From assembly GCF_000243215.1 (NCBI RefSeq), contig NZ_JH594596.1, positions 247,560-311,559 of the forward strand: 64,000 nt of DNA, read 5' to 3'. Positions within the stretch are counted from its first letter, which is position 1. The number at the start of each line of letters is the position of its first letter. Both the position numbers and the translations under genes were made by a program. The notes under the pieces were generated by a model. That model searched no databases. It worked only from the letters and a program-made list of their open reading frames with translations, and was not told where the DNA came from. Shown piece after piece: positions 14,986-24,763 of this stretch. Source of the stretch: Odoribacter laneus YIT 12061 (GTDB lineage Bacteria; Bacteroidota; Bacteroidia; Bacteroidales; Marinifilaceae).

Positions 14986-17322
14986 ATGAAAAAAATATCA
15001 AAAGTTTTATTGTTTACGCTGCTTTTTATGGGTGTGGGCAGTATATCGGCTCAAAGGAAAATCGATTATGTGAATCCTCTGATCGGTACGAATGGAATGG
15101 GGCATACTTTTCCGGGAGCTTGTGTTCCGAATGGATTAATACAGTTGAGTCCGGATACAGATACCGTTCCCCATAATGTAGACGGGGCTTATCAGCCGCG
15201 GGCTTATGAATATTGTGCCGGCTATCAGTATCACGATAAGAGTATTGTTGGTTTTAGTCATACCCATCTAAACGGGACGGGGCATTCAGACCTGGGGGAT
15301 ATTCTGGTAATGCCTGTGGTGGGGAAAGTGAAATTTAACCCGGGGACAGCCGAAAATCCGGATGCGGGATACCGTTCCCGTTTTTCGCACGATACTGAAA
15401 AGGCACATCCCGGGTATTATTCTGTTCTGTTGGATGATTATGGAGTGAGAGCAGAAATGACCGCCACACAGAGGGTTGGGGTACATAAATATACGTTTCC
15501 GGGAGGAGAGGCCCATATCCTGTTGGATTTGATTCACGGTATATACAATTATGACGGGAAAGTACTGTGGGCCAATTTGCGGGTGGAGAATGATACCTTA
15601 CTGACCGGTTATCGGATTACAAACGGATGGTCGCGCGTAAATTATACTTATTTTGCGATTACCTTTTCAAAGCCTATAAAGAGTTATGGTTATAAGGAGA
15701 GGGGTAAGACTTTATACAACGGTTTCTGGCGTAAGTTCGATCTCTATCACAATTTCCCTGAGATCGGGGGGAGACGGGTGGTTGCTTATTTTGATTTCGA
15801 TTTGAAGGAAGGAGAGGCTTTGGAAGTAAAGGTAGCCCTTTCTCCGGTAAGTGCATCTGGGGCTTTAGCTAATCTTCAAGCGGAGGCAGGGGGGAAAAGT
15901 TTTGAACAATTGAGGGCTGCGGCTGAGGAAAAATGGGAAAAAGAATTGGGGCAGATCGAAGTGGAAGGAGATTACGATCAGGTTTGTAATTTATATTCTT
16001 CTATGTATCATACGCTGATCAACCCTTCGGTATATATGGATCGCGATGGTGCTTACCGGGGTTTGGATCATGAGATACATCAAGCGAAAGACTTTACCAA
16101 TTATACCGTCTTTTCGGTTTGGGATACTTACCGGGCTTTACATCCTTTGTATAATCTTTTGCATCCGGAACGGAGCCGGGATATTATCGCCTCCATGTTG
16201 GCTCATTACAGTCAGAGTGTACATGGATCCTTACCGATTTGGTCGCATATGGGCAATGAAAACTGGTGTATGATTGGCTACCATGGAGTATCGGTGGTGG
16301 CGGATGCTTATGTGAAAGGCATTCCGATGAAAGAAGAGCTAGCCCTGAAAGCTGTCGTGAACAGTTCTACAATTCCTTATTTGGATGGTACCAAGGAGTA
16401 TATGAAATTGGGTTATGTGCCCCTGGAAAAAAGCGGAAGTGCTGCTTCTATTACTCTGGAATACGGGTATGACGATTGGGCAATTTACAATATGGCCGAG
16501 AAGATGGGAAAAAGAGAAGTTGCAGCTACTTACAAAAAAAGGGCAGCGGCCTATAAACATCTGACAGACCCTTCTTCGGGATTTATACGTCCGAAGAATG
16601 CTGCCGGGAAATGGAAAGAGAATTTTGACGTCTTGGATACACACGGACAAGGATTTATCGAAGGAAATTCCTGGAATTATTCTTTCTATGTGCCTCAGGA
16701 TGTAGAAGGATTGATGGAAGCTATGGGAGGGGATAAACGATTTGTAGAGCGTTTGGACTCCTTGTTTACCATGCATTTACCTGAAAAATATTATGCCAAT
16801 ACGGAAGATATTACTGAAGAAGGATTGATGGGGAATTATGTACATGGGAATGAACCCAGTCACCATATTGCTTATTTGTATATGTGGACTTCCCAACCCT
16901 GGAAAACGCAATATCGGATACGGGAAATTATGGACCGTATGTACCGCAACAATATTGACGGATTGTGTGGAAACGACGATTGCGGACAAATGTCTGCCTG
17001 GTATATTTTCAGTGCCATGGGTTTTTATCCGGTTTGTCCGGGATCCGATCAATATGTGTTTGGCGCTCCTTATTTTCGGGAAATGAAAATTCATTTAGAG
17101 GGAGGAAAAGAATTAGTCATTAAGGCTCCTAAAGTAAGCAGTACAAACCGGTATATAAAATCCGTGCGTTTAAATGGAATACCTTATGACAAAGCTTATA
17201 TTACCCATGCAGAATTAATGAAGGGAGGAGAGCTATACTTTGAAATGAGCAGTCGCCCGAATAAAAAACGGACTTTTACCGAGGCTCAGAAGCCTTATTC
17301 TTTAAATCGGGATATCCGGTAA
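14986..17322 (+). CDS. GH92 alpha-mannosidase (first of tandem pair)
   Basis: 778 residues with a cleavable signal (residues 1-22, FMGVGSISAQ). The N-terminal beta-sandwich begins with IDYVNPLIGTNGMGHTFPGA, and the (alpha/alpha)6 catalytic domain carries the GH92 signatures NYTVFSVWDTYRALHPLY, GNEPSHHIAYLYMW and GNDDCGQMSAWYIFSAMGFY. GH92 enzymes are calcium-dependent exo-acting alpha-mannosidases, mostly alpha-1,2 or alpha-1,3, acting on N-glycans in the periplasm or at the surface; linkage specificity cannot be read here. Length is normal for the family. It directly follows the peptidase gene and precedes a second GH92. Confidence 0.95.
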   Translation: MKKISKVLLFTLLFMGVGSISAQRKIDYVNPLIGTNGMGHTFPGACVPNGLIQLSPDTDTVPHNVDGAYQPRAYEYCAGYQYHDKSIVGFSHTHLNGTGHSDLGDILVMPVVGKVKFNPGTAENPDAGYRSRFSHDTEKAHPGYYSVLLDDYGVRAEMTATQRVGVHKYTFPGGEAHILLDLIHGIYNYDGKVLWANLRVENDTLLTGYRITNGWSRVNYTYFAITFSKPIKSYGYKERGKTLYNGFWRKFDLYHNFPEIGGRRVVAYFDFDLKEGEALEVKVALSPVSASGALANLQAEAGGKSFEQLRAAAEEKWEKELGQIEVEGDYDQVCNLYSSMYHTLINPSVYMDRDGAYRGLDHEIHQAKDFTNYTVFSVWDTYRALHPLYNLLHPERSRDIIASMLAHYSQSVHGSLPIWSHMGNENWCMIGYHGVSVVADAYVKGIPMKEELALKAVVNSSTIPYLDGTKEYMKLGYVPLEKSGSAASITLEYGYDDWAIYNMAEKMGKREVAATYKKRAAAYKHLTDPSSGFIRPKNAAGKWKENFDVLDTHGQGFIEGNSWNYSFYVPQDVEGLMEAMGGDKRFVERLDSLFTMHLPEKYYANTEDITEEGLMGNYVHGNEPSHHIAYLYMWTSQPWKTQYRIREIMDRMYRNNIDGLCGNDDCGQMSAWYIFSAMGFYPVCPGSDQYVFGAPYFREMKIHLEGGKELVIKAPKVSSTNRYIKSVRLNGIPYDKAYITHAELMKGGELYFEMSSRPNKKRTFTEAQKPYSLNRDIR

Positions 17323-17511
17323 AAGTGTAAATGGGAAGGAGATGAGCGGCACTCTCTGCCTGAGCAATGTTCTTCTGACGCTTCCCTGATTAACGAAACT
17401 TCGGTTCTGATGAAAGATAAAAAGCCGGGAGGCTGGTCAGCGAAGCTTTCATTCTTCAACAGAACGATCAAATGCTTTGGACAGTTTCATATTGATAATT
17501 ACAGAAATAAA

Positions 17512-19857
17512 ATGAAAAAAATATATTATGGTATAGGGAGCCTGTTGTTGCTATTGTTTATGGTTCAGGAGGCTTTGGCGGTGAACGAAACAGCTTTACA
17601 GCCGCTTATCCAATATGTGAAACCTTTGGTGGGAACTTCCGGTTTTGGGAATGTTTATCCGGGGGCACAGATCCCTTTTGGAGGAATCCAGATCAGCCCG
17701 GATACGGATTTTGATTATTATGATGCGGCTGCCGGGTATAAATACGATCATAAGACTTTATTGGGATTTAGTCTGACTCATCTGAGTGGTACAGGTATTC
17801 CGGATTTGGGGGATTTTCTTTTTATGCCGGGAACGGGGGAGATTAAATTTACTCCCGGGACTCACGAACACCCGGAGGCTGGTTATCGTTCCCGTTATGT
17901 TCACGAGCGCGAGTGGACTACTCCTAACTATTACGGAGTCGATTTGTTAGATTATGGTGTAAGGGCCGAGATGACTTCCGGAGTGAGAAGCGGAATGTTC
18001 TGTTTTACCTATCCGGAATCGGAAAAAGCTTTTATTCTGATTGATTTGAACCATACCCTTTGGCAGAGCTGTGAGTGGAGCAATGTACGCTTTGAAAACG
18101 ATTCGACTCTTACCGGTTATAAGCTGGTAAAGGGTTGGGGCCCCGAGCGGCATATTTATTTTACGGCTGTATTTTCCCGTCCTTTTGAAAACTATGGGAT
18201 TATGCAGGATACCACGCCTGTTGTGTATAACACCAAACGCTTCCGGAGTCATTTGGAGGCTTGGGGTAAAAATTTAAAAGTATGGATGAAATTTAAAACG
18301 GAAACGGGTGAAAAAGTGTATGTAAAGACTGCTATCTCTGCCGTCAGTACAGAGGGGGCTAAGCTCAATATACGGGAATTAGATGGACATACATTTGAGA
18401 CCTTAAAAAAAGCCGGTGAAGAAAAATGGAATGCAGAACTGAGTAAATTTGTCGTCAAAGGGTCGCAGAAACAGTTGGAAACTTTCTATACTTCGGTTTA
18501 TCATGCGGCTTTACATCCTTTTGTTTTTCAGGATGCCGACGGGAAATTCCGGGAACTGGATAAAAATATCGGTCAGGCGGAGGGTTTTACCAATTACACC
18601 GTATTTTCTTTGTGGGATACCTACCGGGCATTGCATCCTCTTTTCAATTTAATACAACGGGATGTAAATGCCGATGTCATCCGCTCGATGTTGGCTCATT
18701 ACGACAAGAGTGTAGAAAAAATGCTGCCGGTTTGGTCGTTTTATGGAAACGAAACTTGGTGTATGATTGGTTATCATGCCGTTTCGGTGATTGCAGATGC
18801 GATTGTAAAAGATGTGAAAGGCTTTGATTACGAACGGGCTTATGAAGCGATGAAAATCACTGCTTTGAATCCGCATTACGATTGTTTGCCGGAATATATT
18901 TCGTTGGGCTGGGTTCCTTTTGACCGAGAGAAAGAATCGGTTTCCAAGACCCTGGAATATGCATACGATGATTATTGTATTGCTCAGGCCGCGAAAAAAT
19001 TAGGCAAACAGAGGGATTACGAATATTTTCTGAATCGTTCTCTCGCCTATCAAAATCTGATCGATCCGGAGACAAAATATATGCGGGGAAGAGACAGCAA
19101 GGGAAATTGGCGTACTCCTTTTGCGCCTATTGCTTATCAGGGGCCCGGTTCGGTAAATGGTTGGGGAGATATTACAGAAGGATTTACCCTGCAATATACC
19201 TGGTATGTACCTCACGATGTACAGGGATATATCAACGAGGCCGGAGAAAAATTATTCCGGGAACGTTTGGACAGTATGTTTGTAATGGAGTTGCCGGATG
19301 ATATTCCCGGGGCGCATGATATTCAGGGACGGGTGGGGGCGTATTGGCATGGAAACGAGCCTTGTCATCAAGTGATTTATTTATACAATTATTTGAAACA
19401 ACCGTGGAAGTGCCAGGAAAAGATTCGTTATATTATGGATACTTTTTATGGAAACACTCCGGATGCTTTGAGTGGAAATGACGATTGCGGACAAATGTCT
19501 GCCTGGTATATTTTCAATGCCATGGGATTTTATCCTACAGCGCCTTCCAGTAATATTTATAATATTGGTTCTCCTGCTCTTGAAAGTGTCGATATGCGGA
19601 TGAGTAACGGAAAACATGTGAAGGTTACGACGCAGAACTGGTCGCCTGAGAATGTCTATATCCGGGAAATGTATCTGAATGGGAAAAAGTATGATAAATC
19701 GTATCTTACCTATGACGATATTCGGGAAGGGGCTACCATTCATTTTGTGCTGAGCCGGAAACCGAACTACCGTCGGGCTATTTCGGATGCCGCAGTGCCT
19801 GCTTCCTTATCGGAAACCGGAAAGACGCTTTTGTATCGGCCCTCTTCCGGGCGGTAA
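17512..19857 (+). CDS. GH92 alpha-mannosidase (second of tandem pair)
   Basis: 781 residues from the ATG at 17512 (MKKIYYGIGSLLLLLF), which starts a clear signal peptide; the frame is open to 17410 but that extension is hydrophilic and atypical. The same signatures as the upstream copy are present: QYVKPLVGTSGFGNVYPGA, NYTVFSLWDTYRALHPLF, GNEPCHQVIYLYNY and GNDDCGQMSAWYIFNAMGFY. In the acid-base region this copy reads EPCHQ instead of EPSHH, a subfamily difference that may change specificity. The 189-bp gap between the two genes holds no other gene. The two proteins are clearly diverged and probably cleave different mannose linkages of the same glycan. Confidence 0.94.
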   Translation: MKKIYYGIGSLLLLLFMVQEALAVNETALQPLIQYVKPLVGTSGFGNVYPGAQIPFGGIQISPDTDFDYYDAAAGYKYDHKTLLGFSLTHLSGTGIPDLGDFLFMPGTGEIKFTPGTHEHPEAGYRSRYVHEREWTTPNYYGVDLLDYGVRAEMTSGVRSGMFCFTYPESEKAFILIDLNHTLWQSCEWSNVRFENDSTLTGYKLVKGWGPERHIYFTAVFSRPFENYGIMQDTTPVVYNTKRFRSHLEAWGKNLKVWMKFKTETGEKVYVKTAISAVSTEGAKLNIRELDGHTFETLKKAGEEKWNAELSKFVVKGSQKQLETFYTSVYHAALHPFVFQDADGKFRELDKNIGQAEGFTNYTVFSLWDTYRALHPLFNLIQRDVNADVIRSMLAHYDKSVEKMLPVWSFYGNETWCMIGYHAVSVIADAIVKDVKGFDYERAYEAMKITALNPHYDCLPEYISLGWVPFDREKESVSKTLEYAYDDYCIAQAAKKLGKQRDYEYFLNRSLAYQNLIDPETKYMRGRDSKGNWRTPFAPIAYQGPGSVNGWGDITEGFTLQYTWYVPHDVQGYINEAGEKLFRERLDSMFVMELPDDIPGAHDIQGRVGAYWHGNEPCHQVIYLYNYLKQPWKCQEKIRYIMDTFYGNTPDALSGNDDCGQMSAWYIFNAMGFYPTAPSSNIYNIGSPALESVDMRMSNGKHVKVTTQNWSPENVYIREMYLNGKKYDKSYLTYDDIREGATIHFVLSRKPNYRRAISDAAVPASLSETGKTLLYRPSSGR

Positions 19858-20002
19858 AGAATTTTTATCAGAAAGCATATCGTTTTGGGGGAAGTGCTCT
19901 GTCTAAATTGACGAATGACCGGGTAGCTGTTGAAAAAATTTGAAAAAGCTTTTACTTTTAAAAAATAATCCGTATACTCGAATTCTAATTTAGAAAGAGA
20001 CT

Positions 20003-21142
20003 ATGCGGATTATTTTTTTTATTGCTATTATAGGGATATGCAGCTTATTCGGATGTCATGATCCTGCTTCGGAGAACCCTGTTTATACAGACAGGACGAT
20101 TATTGTTTATTTAGGAGTTGACAACAATTTTACTGGAGAGGATAGAGAGAAAATTGAGAGTTTGACCCAAGGATGGGACAAAAATTTTCAAGGACGTTTG
20201 CTTATATATGCTGATCCTCAGAAGCCGCTGACGGGATCCGGTGATGGTTTACCTTATCTGACGGAGGTTGTATGGGAAGAAGGGCGAGCGGTAGCCAAGC
20301 GGTTAAAACAATATCCGGAGCAGAATTCTGCCAGTCCGAAAGTATTCCGTCAGGTCCTGGAGGAAATTATCGGAAATTATCCTGCTGCTTCTTATGGGCT
20401 GATCGTATTATCTCACGCATCCGGTTGGTTGCCTTCCGGTACGTTGGCCAGTCCCCGGACAATCATCAACGATGGGGAGAAGGATATGGAATTATGGGAT
20501 TTTGCAGAAGCGATTCCGGTAAAAATGGATTTTATTGTCTTGGATGCTTGCTTTATGGCGGGGGCAGAAGTCGTTTATGAACTGAAAGACAAAACGGATT
20601 ATCTGATCAGTTCGCCTGCAGAGGTTTTGGTGCCGGGCTTTGTATATCGCAATATGATGGCTCATTTGATGTTAGAACAACCGGATGTAGTGGCTGTTGC
20701 CCGGGATTTTTATGATTATTTTAATCGGCAGAGCGGAAGCATGCGTTCGGCAACCGTGAGCGTATTTAAGATGTCTGCTTTGGAACCTTGGGTAGCTTTA
20801 TCCCGGACTTTATTAGAGAATATAAATGGGGAGCAGCAGGTTGATTTAGAACAAATTCAACGTTTTGGGTACGGAAAGAACAAATTGTATTTTGATTTGG
20901 GAGATTATATCAAGGCTCTTCATCCGGAACGTTTTGACGAATTTACCAAAATGGTGAATGATTGTGTCATTTATAAAGCGCATACCCCGGGTTATTATTC
21001 TGCAGGAACTTATTCCTACTCAGCTATCGAGGCTTATTCTGGACTTACAATTTATATTCCTCAGACAGAATTTCCTTATATCAATTCAGTTTACCGACGG
21101 TTAAAATGGACGCAACGGGTAAATCCTTATATTCCCCAATAA
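20003..21142 (+). CDS. Clostripain-family (C11) cysteine peptidase lipoprotein
   Basis: 379 residues with a lipoprotein signal (SLFGC, Cys 18). The caspase-like core has strand TIIVYLGVDNNF, the catalytic His in LIVLSHASGW (His 138) and the catalytic Cys in FIVLDACFMAG (Cys 183). C11 enzymes cleave after Arg/Lys and usually self-process; no second domain is seen here. It should sit at the surface or in the periplasm. The gene follows the GH92 pair on the same strand after 145 bp, fitting a module that strips glycans and then cuts the protein backbone. Confidence 0.88.
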   Translation: MRIIFFIAIIGICSLFGCHDPASENPVYTDRTIIVYLGVDNNFTGEDREKIESLTQGWDKNFQGRLLIYADPQKPLTGSGDGLPYLTEVVWEEGRAVAKRLKQYPEQNSASPKVFRQVLEEIIGNYPAASYGLIVLSHASGWLPSGTLASPRTIINDGEKDMELWDFAEAIPVKMDFIVLDACFMAGAEVVYELKDKTDYLISSPAEVLVPGFVYRNMMAHLMLEQPDVVAVARDFYDYFNRQSGSMRSATVSVFKMSALEPWVALSRTLLENINGEQQVDLEQIQRFGYGKNKLYFDLGDYIKALHPERFDEFTKMVNDCVIYKAHTPGYYSAGTYSYSAIEAYSGLTIYIPQTEFPYINSVYRRLKWTQRVNPYIPQ

Positions 21143-21204
21143 CTTTCGGGAATCTGAATTTTTATTAATTTTGTTCTGTTTATTCTTTTTAATCAATCGT
21201 CGGT

Positions 21205-21993
21205 ATGGCATTTGGTATTGCAGATTTAAGTATAGTTCCGGTACGGAAAGAACAATCGGAGAGAAGTGAAATGATTTCACAAATCTTATTCGGGGAATTA
21301 TTTGAAATACTGGAAATTACGGACAAATGGCTCTTGGTCAGGTTGCAGGTAGACGACACGGAAGGATGGATCAGTCGAAATATGTATTTGCCTGTGACTG
21401 ACGAGTATGCCGCTCGGTATACCGAGGAACAGCCGATGCTGACAACGGAAGTTTTCAATATCGTGACGAAGGAGGGGGATTATGGAAATAAGTTGATTGT
21501 GGCGGGTAGTGTACTGCCTTTTTTTGAGGCGGAAAAACAGCATTTTTCAATAGGGGAAGACTCCTATACTTTGGTAACGAAACCCCGTAATGTCGGAATG
21601 GATAGTTTGCGGGAGTTGATTATAGAATATGCTTTAAAATATTATAATGCTCCTTATTTATGGGGAGGTCGTTCTCCTTATGGGATAGATTGCTCCGGAC
21701 TGGTCCAGATGGCTTACCGGATGGCCGAGATGAAATTGCCCCGTACGGTTACGGAACAAGTCAATTGCGGGCAGAATTTTTCTTTTATAGAAGAAGCCTT
21801 ACCCGGAGATCTGGCTTTTTTTGGAGATGAGACGGATGTCACCCATGTCGGTATTTTATGGGAGCAAAACCGGATTATACATGCTTCCGGACGGGTAAGA
21901 GTAGACCGGGTGGATCACCAGGGAATTTTCAATGAAGAATTAAAACGCTACACCCACAATCTGAAAGTGATCAAAAGGATGATTGTAGAGTGA
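21205..21993 (+). CDS. NlpC/P60 (C40) peptidase with SH3-like domains
   Basis: 262 residues without signal peptide, so probably cytoplasmic like YkfC and dipeptidyl-peptidase VI. The N-terminal half (about 1-130) is SH3b-like (EILEITDKWLLVRLQVDDTE then GWISRNMY). The catalytic domain has YLWGGRSPYGIDCSGLVQMA with Cys 163, THVGILW with His 214 and IIHASGRVRVD with His 226. Enzymes of this layout hydrolyse gamma-D-Glu-diamino-acid bonds in recycled or scavenged murein peptides. It lies 62 bp after the C11 peptidase. Confidence 0.9.
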   Translation: MAFGIADLSIVPVRKEQSERSEMISQILFGELFEILEITDKWLLVRLQVDDTEGWISRNMYLPVTDEYAARYTEEQPMLTTEVFNIVTKEGDYGNKLIVAGSVLPFFEAEKQHFSIGEDSYTLVTKPRNVGMDSLRELIIEYALKYYNAPYLWGGRSPYGIDCSGLVQMAYRMAEMKLPRTVTEQVNCGQNFSFIEEALPGDLAFFGDETDVTHVGILWEQNRIIHASGRVRVDRVDHQGIFNEELKRYTHNLKVIKRMIVE

Positions 21994-22116
21994 ATGTTTA
22001 AAGAATAATTGGAATATTCTGAGTCAATAGACTCCTCCATAGTATTAAAGACGAGTTTTTGATTTTTACTAGAAATTGTAAATTAAAATTTTAGTATTTT
22101 GCATAAAATATTTTTA

Positions 22117-23481
22117 TCATTTATTATTATTTTTCGGGCATTCTTTATAAATAATTAAAGTATGATATATTTCTCTTAATCTTTGATAATGGATAAAAGT
22201 TACAATCTTTTTTTTCATTATTATTAATAAAAAGAAAATAAAAAGAGGAAATAGAAAGGCTATTAAAGAGGATGCATTTTCTGAATTATATATACTATAC
22301 TCTGAAAAAATAGATAAATTATATTTATTAAATATAAGATTTACAATTAGAAGTGTTAAAAATAATATAGTTAGTATAATTGTATAGGGAAGTAGTGTAT
22401 TGGCTACATACCAAGAAGAGGCTGCCATTCGAATGTGCGATTCATTTTTAGTAATAATAAAGTAAGTTTTAGGCTGATGAGTTTGAATGAATATTTTATA
22501 TCGATTTATTTTATTTTTACTACGAGCATTAGGCAAATACCAAGAAACTTCAGACAGTAAATCTATTTCATTTCTTTTTAATAAATATTTGTAATAGTTT
22601 ATGTAAGGAAAATTACATCTGTTAGCTGTAGCACAAGCACATTCACATTGCATATCTAAAATACAATATAATATAATAACATCTTTTATTAGTTTCTGTT
22701 CTTTATCTTTTATTAGTTTCTGTTCTTCATTTTTTGTTGGTTTCTCATTTTTTGTTGGTTTCTCATTTTTTTTAATAAAGTTCTTTAATTTTTTTTCAAT
22801 AATTGTAGTATATTCTTTTATAATAGTATTTTCAGAACATTCAATATCTTGTTCAGAATGAGGAAATAAAATTTTTAAAATTTTATTTTTCCATTTTAGC
22901 TCGCTTGAGAGGAAAGGAGAGGAGGAATCACTAATTGCTTTTAACTCTTCTATCAAATTTTCAAAATCCTTAGTATTCATGCCAAAAAAACGTTCTAGAG
23001 TTTTTGATTTATTTTCACATAAATCTTCTGGGAATTCAGATAAATATTTTATCTCTTGTATTAATTTATTTAAAACGTATTTGAATAATTTTTTATTTGA
23101 ATTTTCAAAATTTTCATTTTTTAATTCCTTGCAAAAATTATTTATAAATTCTTTTCTTTGTTTAAGAAGACCTTTTTTATCAGGAATTTTGATATCTGAT
23201 CGATAAAAAATAAGCCCTATCGTATAGGCTAGTATAAGAAAAGTAAGAAAAATAACTAGCCAAAACCATCCTTGCATGAATTCAAGACCAGTTGTTTTAG
23301 TACTTGTTTGATTAAGGTTAAAAGGAAGGCCATAAAATGTAAGTATAGGAAATACTCCACTTATTACGATAGAAAATAGAAATAGAACACCAGGAATTAA
23401 TGCTCCCATAATATCAACCATTAATTCTTGTGCTAATCTTATACCTGCACTTCCTTGATTTTGATCACTTTTATTTAACAT
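22117..23481 (-). CDS. AT-rich orphan membrane protein, unknown function
   Basis: 454 residues, not recognised. Two TM segments lie near the N terminus (about 30-55 and 72-92) and two near the C terminus (about 365-390 and 410-428), with a large charged cytosolic middle region of about 270 residues. The middle contains two adjacent in-frame tandem duplications (EKPTKN twice, then EQKLIKD twice) and a Cys-rich segment CECACATANRC. Base composition is far more AT-rich than both neighbours, and both flanks are AT-rich spacers, suggesting horizontal gain. The architecture resembles some membrane effectors of defence systems only in outline; no partner gene is next to it. Confidence 0.7.
   Translation of the reverse strand: MLNKSDQNQGSAGIRLAQELMVDIMGALIPGVLFLFSIVISGVFPILTFYGLPFNLNQTSTKTTGLEFMQGWFWLVIFLTFLILAYTIGLIFYRSDIKIPDKKGLLKQRKEFINNFCKELKNENFENSNKKLFKYVLNKLIQEIKYLSEFPEDLCENKSKTLERFFGMNTKDFENLIEELKAISDSSSPFLSSELKWKNKILKILFPHSEQDIECSENTIIKEYTTIIEKKLKNFIKKNEKPTKNEKPTKNEEQKLIKDKEQKLIKDVIILYCILDMQCECACATANRCNFPYINYYKYLLKRNEIDLLSEVSWYLPNARSKNKINRYKIFIQTHQPKTYFIITKNESHIRMAASSWYVANTLLPYTIILTILFLTLLIVNLIFNKYNLSIFSEYSIYNSENASSLIAFLFPLFIFFLLIIMKKKIVTFIHYQRLREIYHTLIIYKECPKNNNK
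22681..22764. repeat. Two adjacent tandem duplications within an ORF
   Basis: A 24-bp unit is present twice (22681-22704, 22705-22728; one difference), directly followed by an 18-bp unit present twice exactly (22729-22746, 22747-22764). Both unit lengths are multiples of three, so the reading frame is kept. Such units can change copy number by slippage. Confidence 0.85.
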
Positions 23482-23683
23482 TGCACTATTAATTTAATTA
23501 ATATGATAAATATATATTAATGAATATAATTTGAATGTTAAAAATAATTTATTATTCGTTAAATAATATTTATTATGAAATTTTTACTAAATTATAATAG
23601 TTATAAATATGACAATAAAGAGTTAAGAAAGTAATTGATATTTTAATTTCTATAGAAGTGATGCTTTAACTTTTGTAATAATA

Positions 23684-24763
23684 TTATTTCTCGACATTAC
23701 CGCTTATCGTAAGGGTGATTTCGGGATTTTTCGGGTCGTTGGTAAGGACTGTGATCGTCTTGTATTGGTAGCCTCTTTTTCCGGTAGGGTCAAAAATAGC
23801 CCGGATCGACATGGATTTTCCGGGAGCAATTGTATTTTTTCCGGGAATAACGGCTGTACAACCGCAACTGGATTTGGTTTTCCGGATGATCAATTCCGAT
23901 TTCCCCCGATTTTCCAAAATGAAATCGCATTTCCCTTTTTCTTTGGGTTTGATCTTCCCAAAAGAGAGTGTTGTTTCTCGGAAATGGGCTACAGGGGCAT
24001 TTGCTAATTCTTCCGGACTGAGTTTTGAAAAATCTTCAGCGATATTGGCGCTTACGGAGAGGCGGTTTCTGTAGGAATTTTCATCGTTGATCAGGAAAAT
24101 GACGTTGTCATATACATAACCGTATTCTTTATTGGCAATAGCGTCGAAAGTCAGGATTAATCTGCCTTTTTCCTTGGGTCCGATCTGTTCCGGGATTTGG
24201 ATGTCTAGGTAAGAAGGGGCGTAAAGGACAGATAATTGGGCTTCACTATCCAGTGCATTATAAAAATAGACGGTATCCTGCCTGAGGGTTCCGCTGTATA
24301 CTTTTTGAAAATCGATATGGGAAGAGCGAAAGTGTAATCCGTTCATACTATATCGGTATAGCAGAAACGGTTTGTCAGGATTATCTACGATATTACCTTT
24401 TATGGAGAGCTTTTCCAAGGGGTTTGTGGTATTAGAAAACACCTGGATCGGATAGGAAAACTGGAGGGGAAAAGAGGTGGAAGGAAAAGAAATTTTCAGG
24501 ATGGAAGACTGGCCGGGTGCAATCGGACTCTTTTCCCATTCCGCCTTGATCTGAGAAGTAACGGACGTTACCCGTGAAATAATGGCAGGCTCTTTTCCCG
24601 TATTTGTAAAACGATAGCTGACAGTCGTAGGCGTATCGTCAGCTTTTAAATCATTCAGGAGTATATCTTTATTTTCAAAACTGAGCGTTCCTTTCTGGGC
24701 AAAACCCAGATGTCCAAGTAAAAGGCTGGACAAAAGAATGACAATTTTTATATTACTGCACAT
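23684..24763 (-). CDS. DUF1573 secreted protein (second of coupled pair)
   Basis: 359 residues with an N-terminal signal (LLLGHLGFAQ). The C-terminal domain (about 260-357) is a clear DUF1573 with the SSCGCTAVIPG motif, beta strands and the NDPKNPEITLTISG ending; the rest looks like further immunoglobulin-like beta domains. DUF1573 proteins are exported Ig-like proteins of unknown role in Bacteroidota. Its start overlaps the stop region of the upstream paralogue by 11 bp, so translation is coupled. Confidence 0.82.
   Translation of the reverse strand: MCSNIKIVILLSSLLLGHLGFAQKGTLSFENKDILLNDLKADDTPTTVSYRFTNTGKEPAIISRVTSVTSQIKAEWEKSPIAPGQSSILKISFPSTSFPLQFSYPIQVFSNTTNPLEKLSIKGNIVDNPDKPFLLYRYSMNGLHFRSSHIDFQKVYSGTLRQDTVYFYNALDSEAQLSVLYAPSYLDIQIPEQIGPKEKGRLILTFDAIANKEYGYVYDNVIFLINDENSYRNRLSVSANIAEDFSKLSPEELANAPVAHFRETTLSFGKIKPKEKGKCDFILENRGKSELIIRKTKSSCGCTAVIPGKNTIAPGKSMSIRAIFDPTGKRGYQYKTITVLTNDPKNPEITLTISGNVEK

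Noticed and set aside
17410-17511. Longer start of the second GH92 gene
   Set aside because: It would place 34 polar residues before a perfect signal peptide starting at 17512.
22681-22764. CRISPR-like array
   Set aside because: Units of 24 and 18 bp are directly adjacent with no spacers and lie in frame in a gene; they are tandem duplications.
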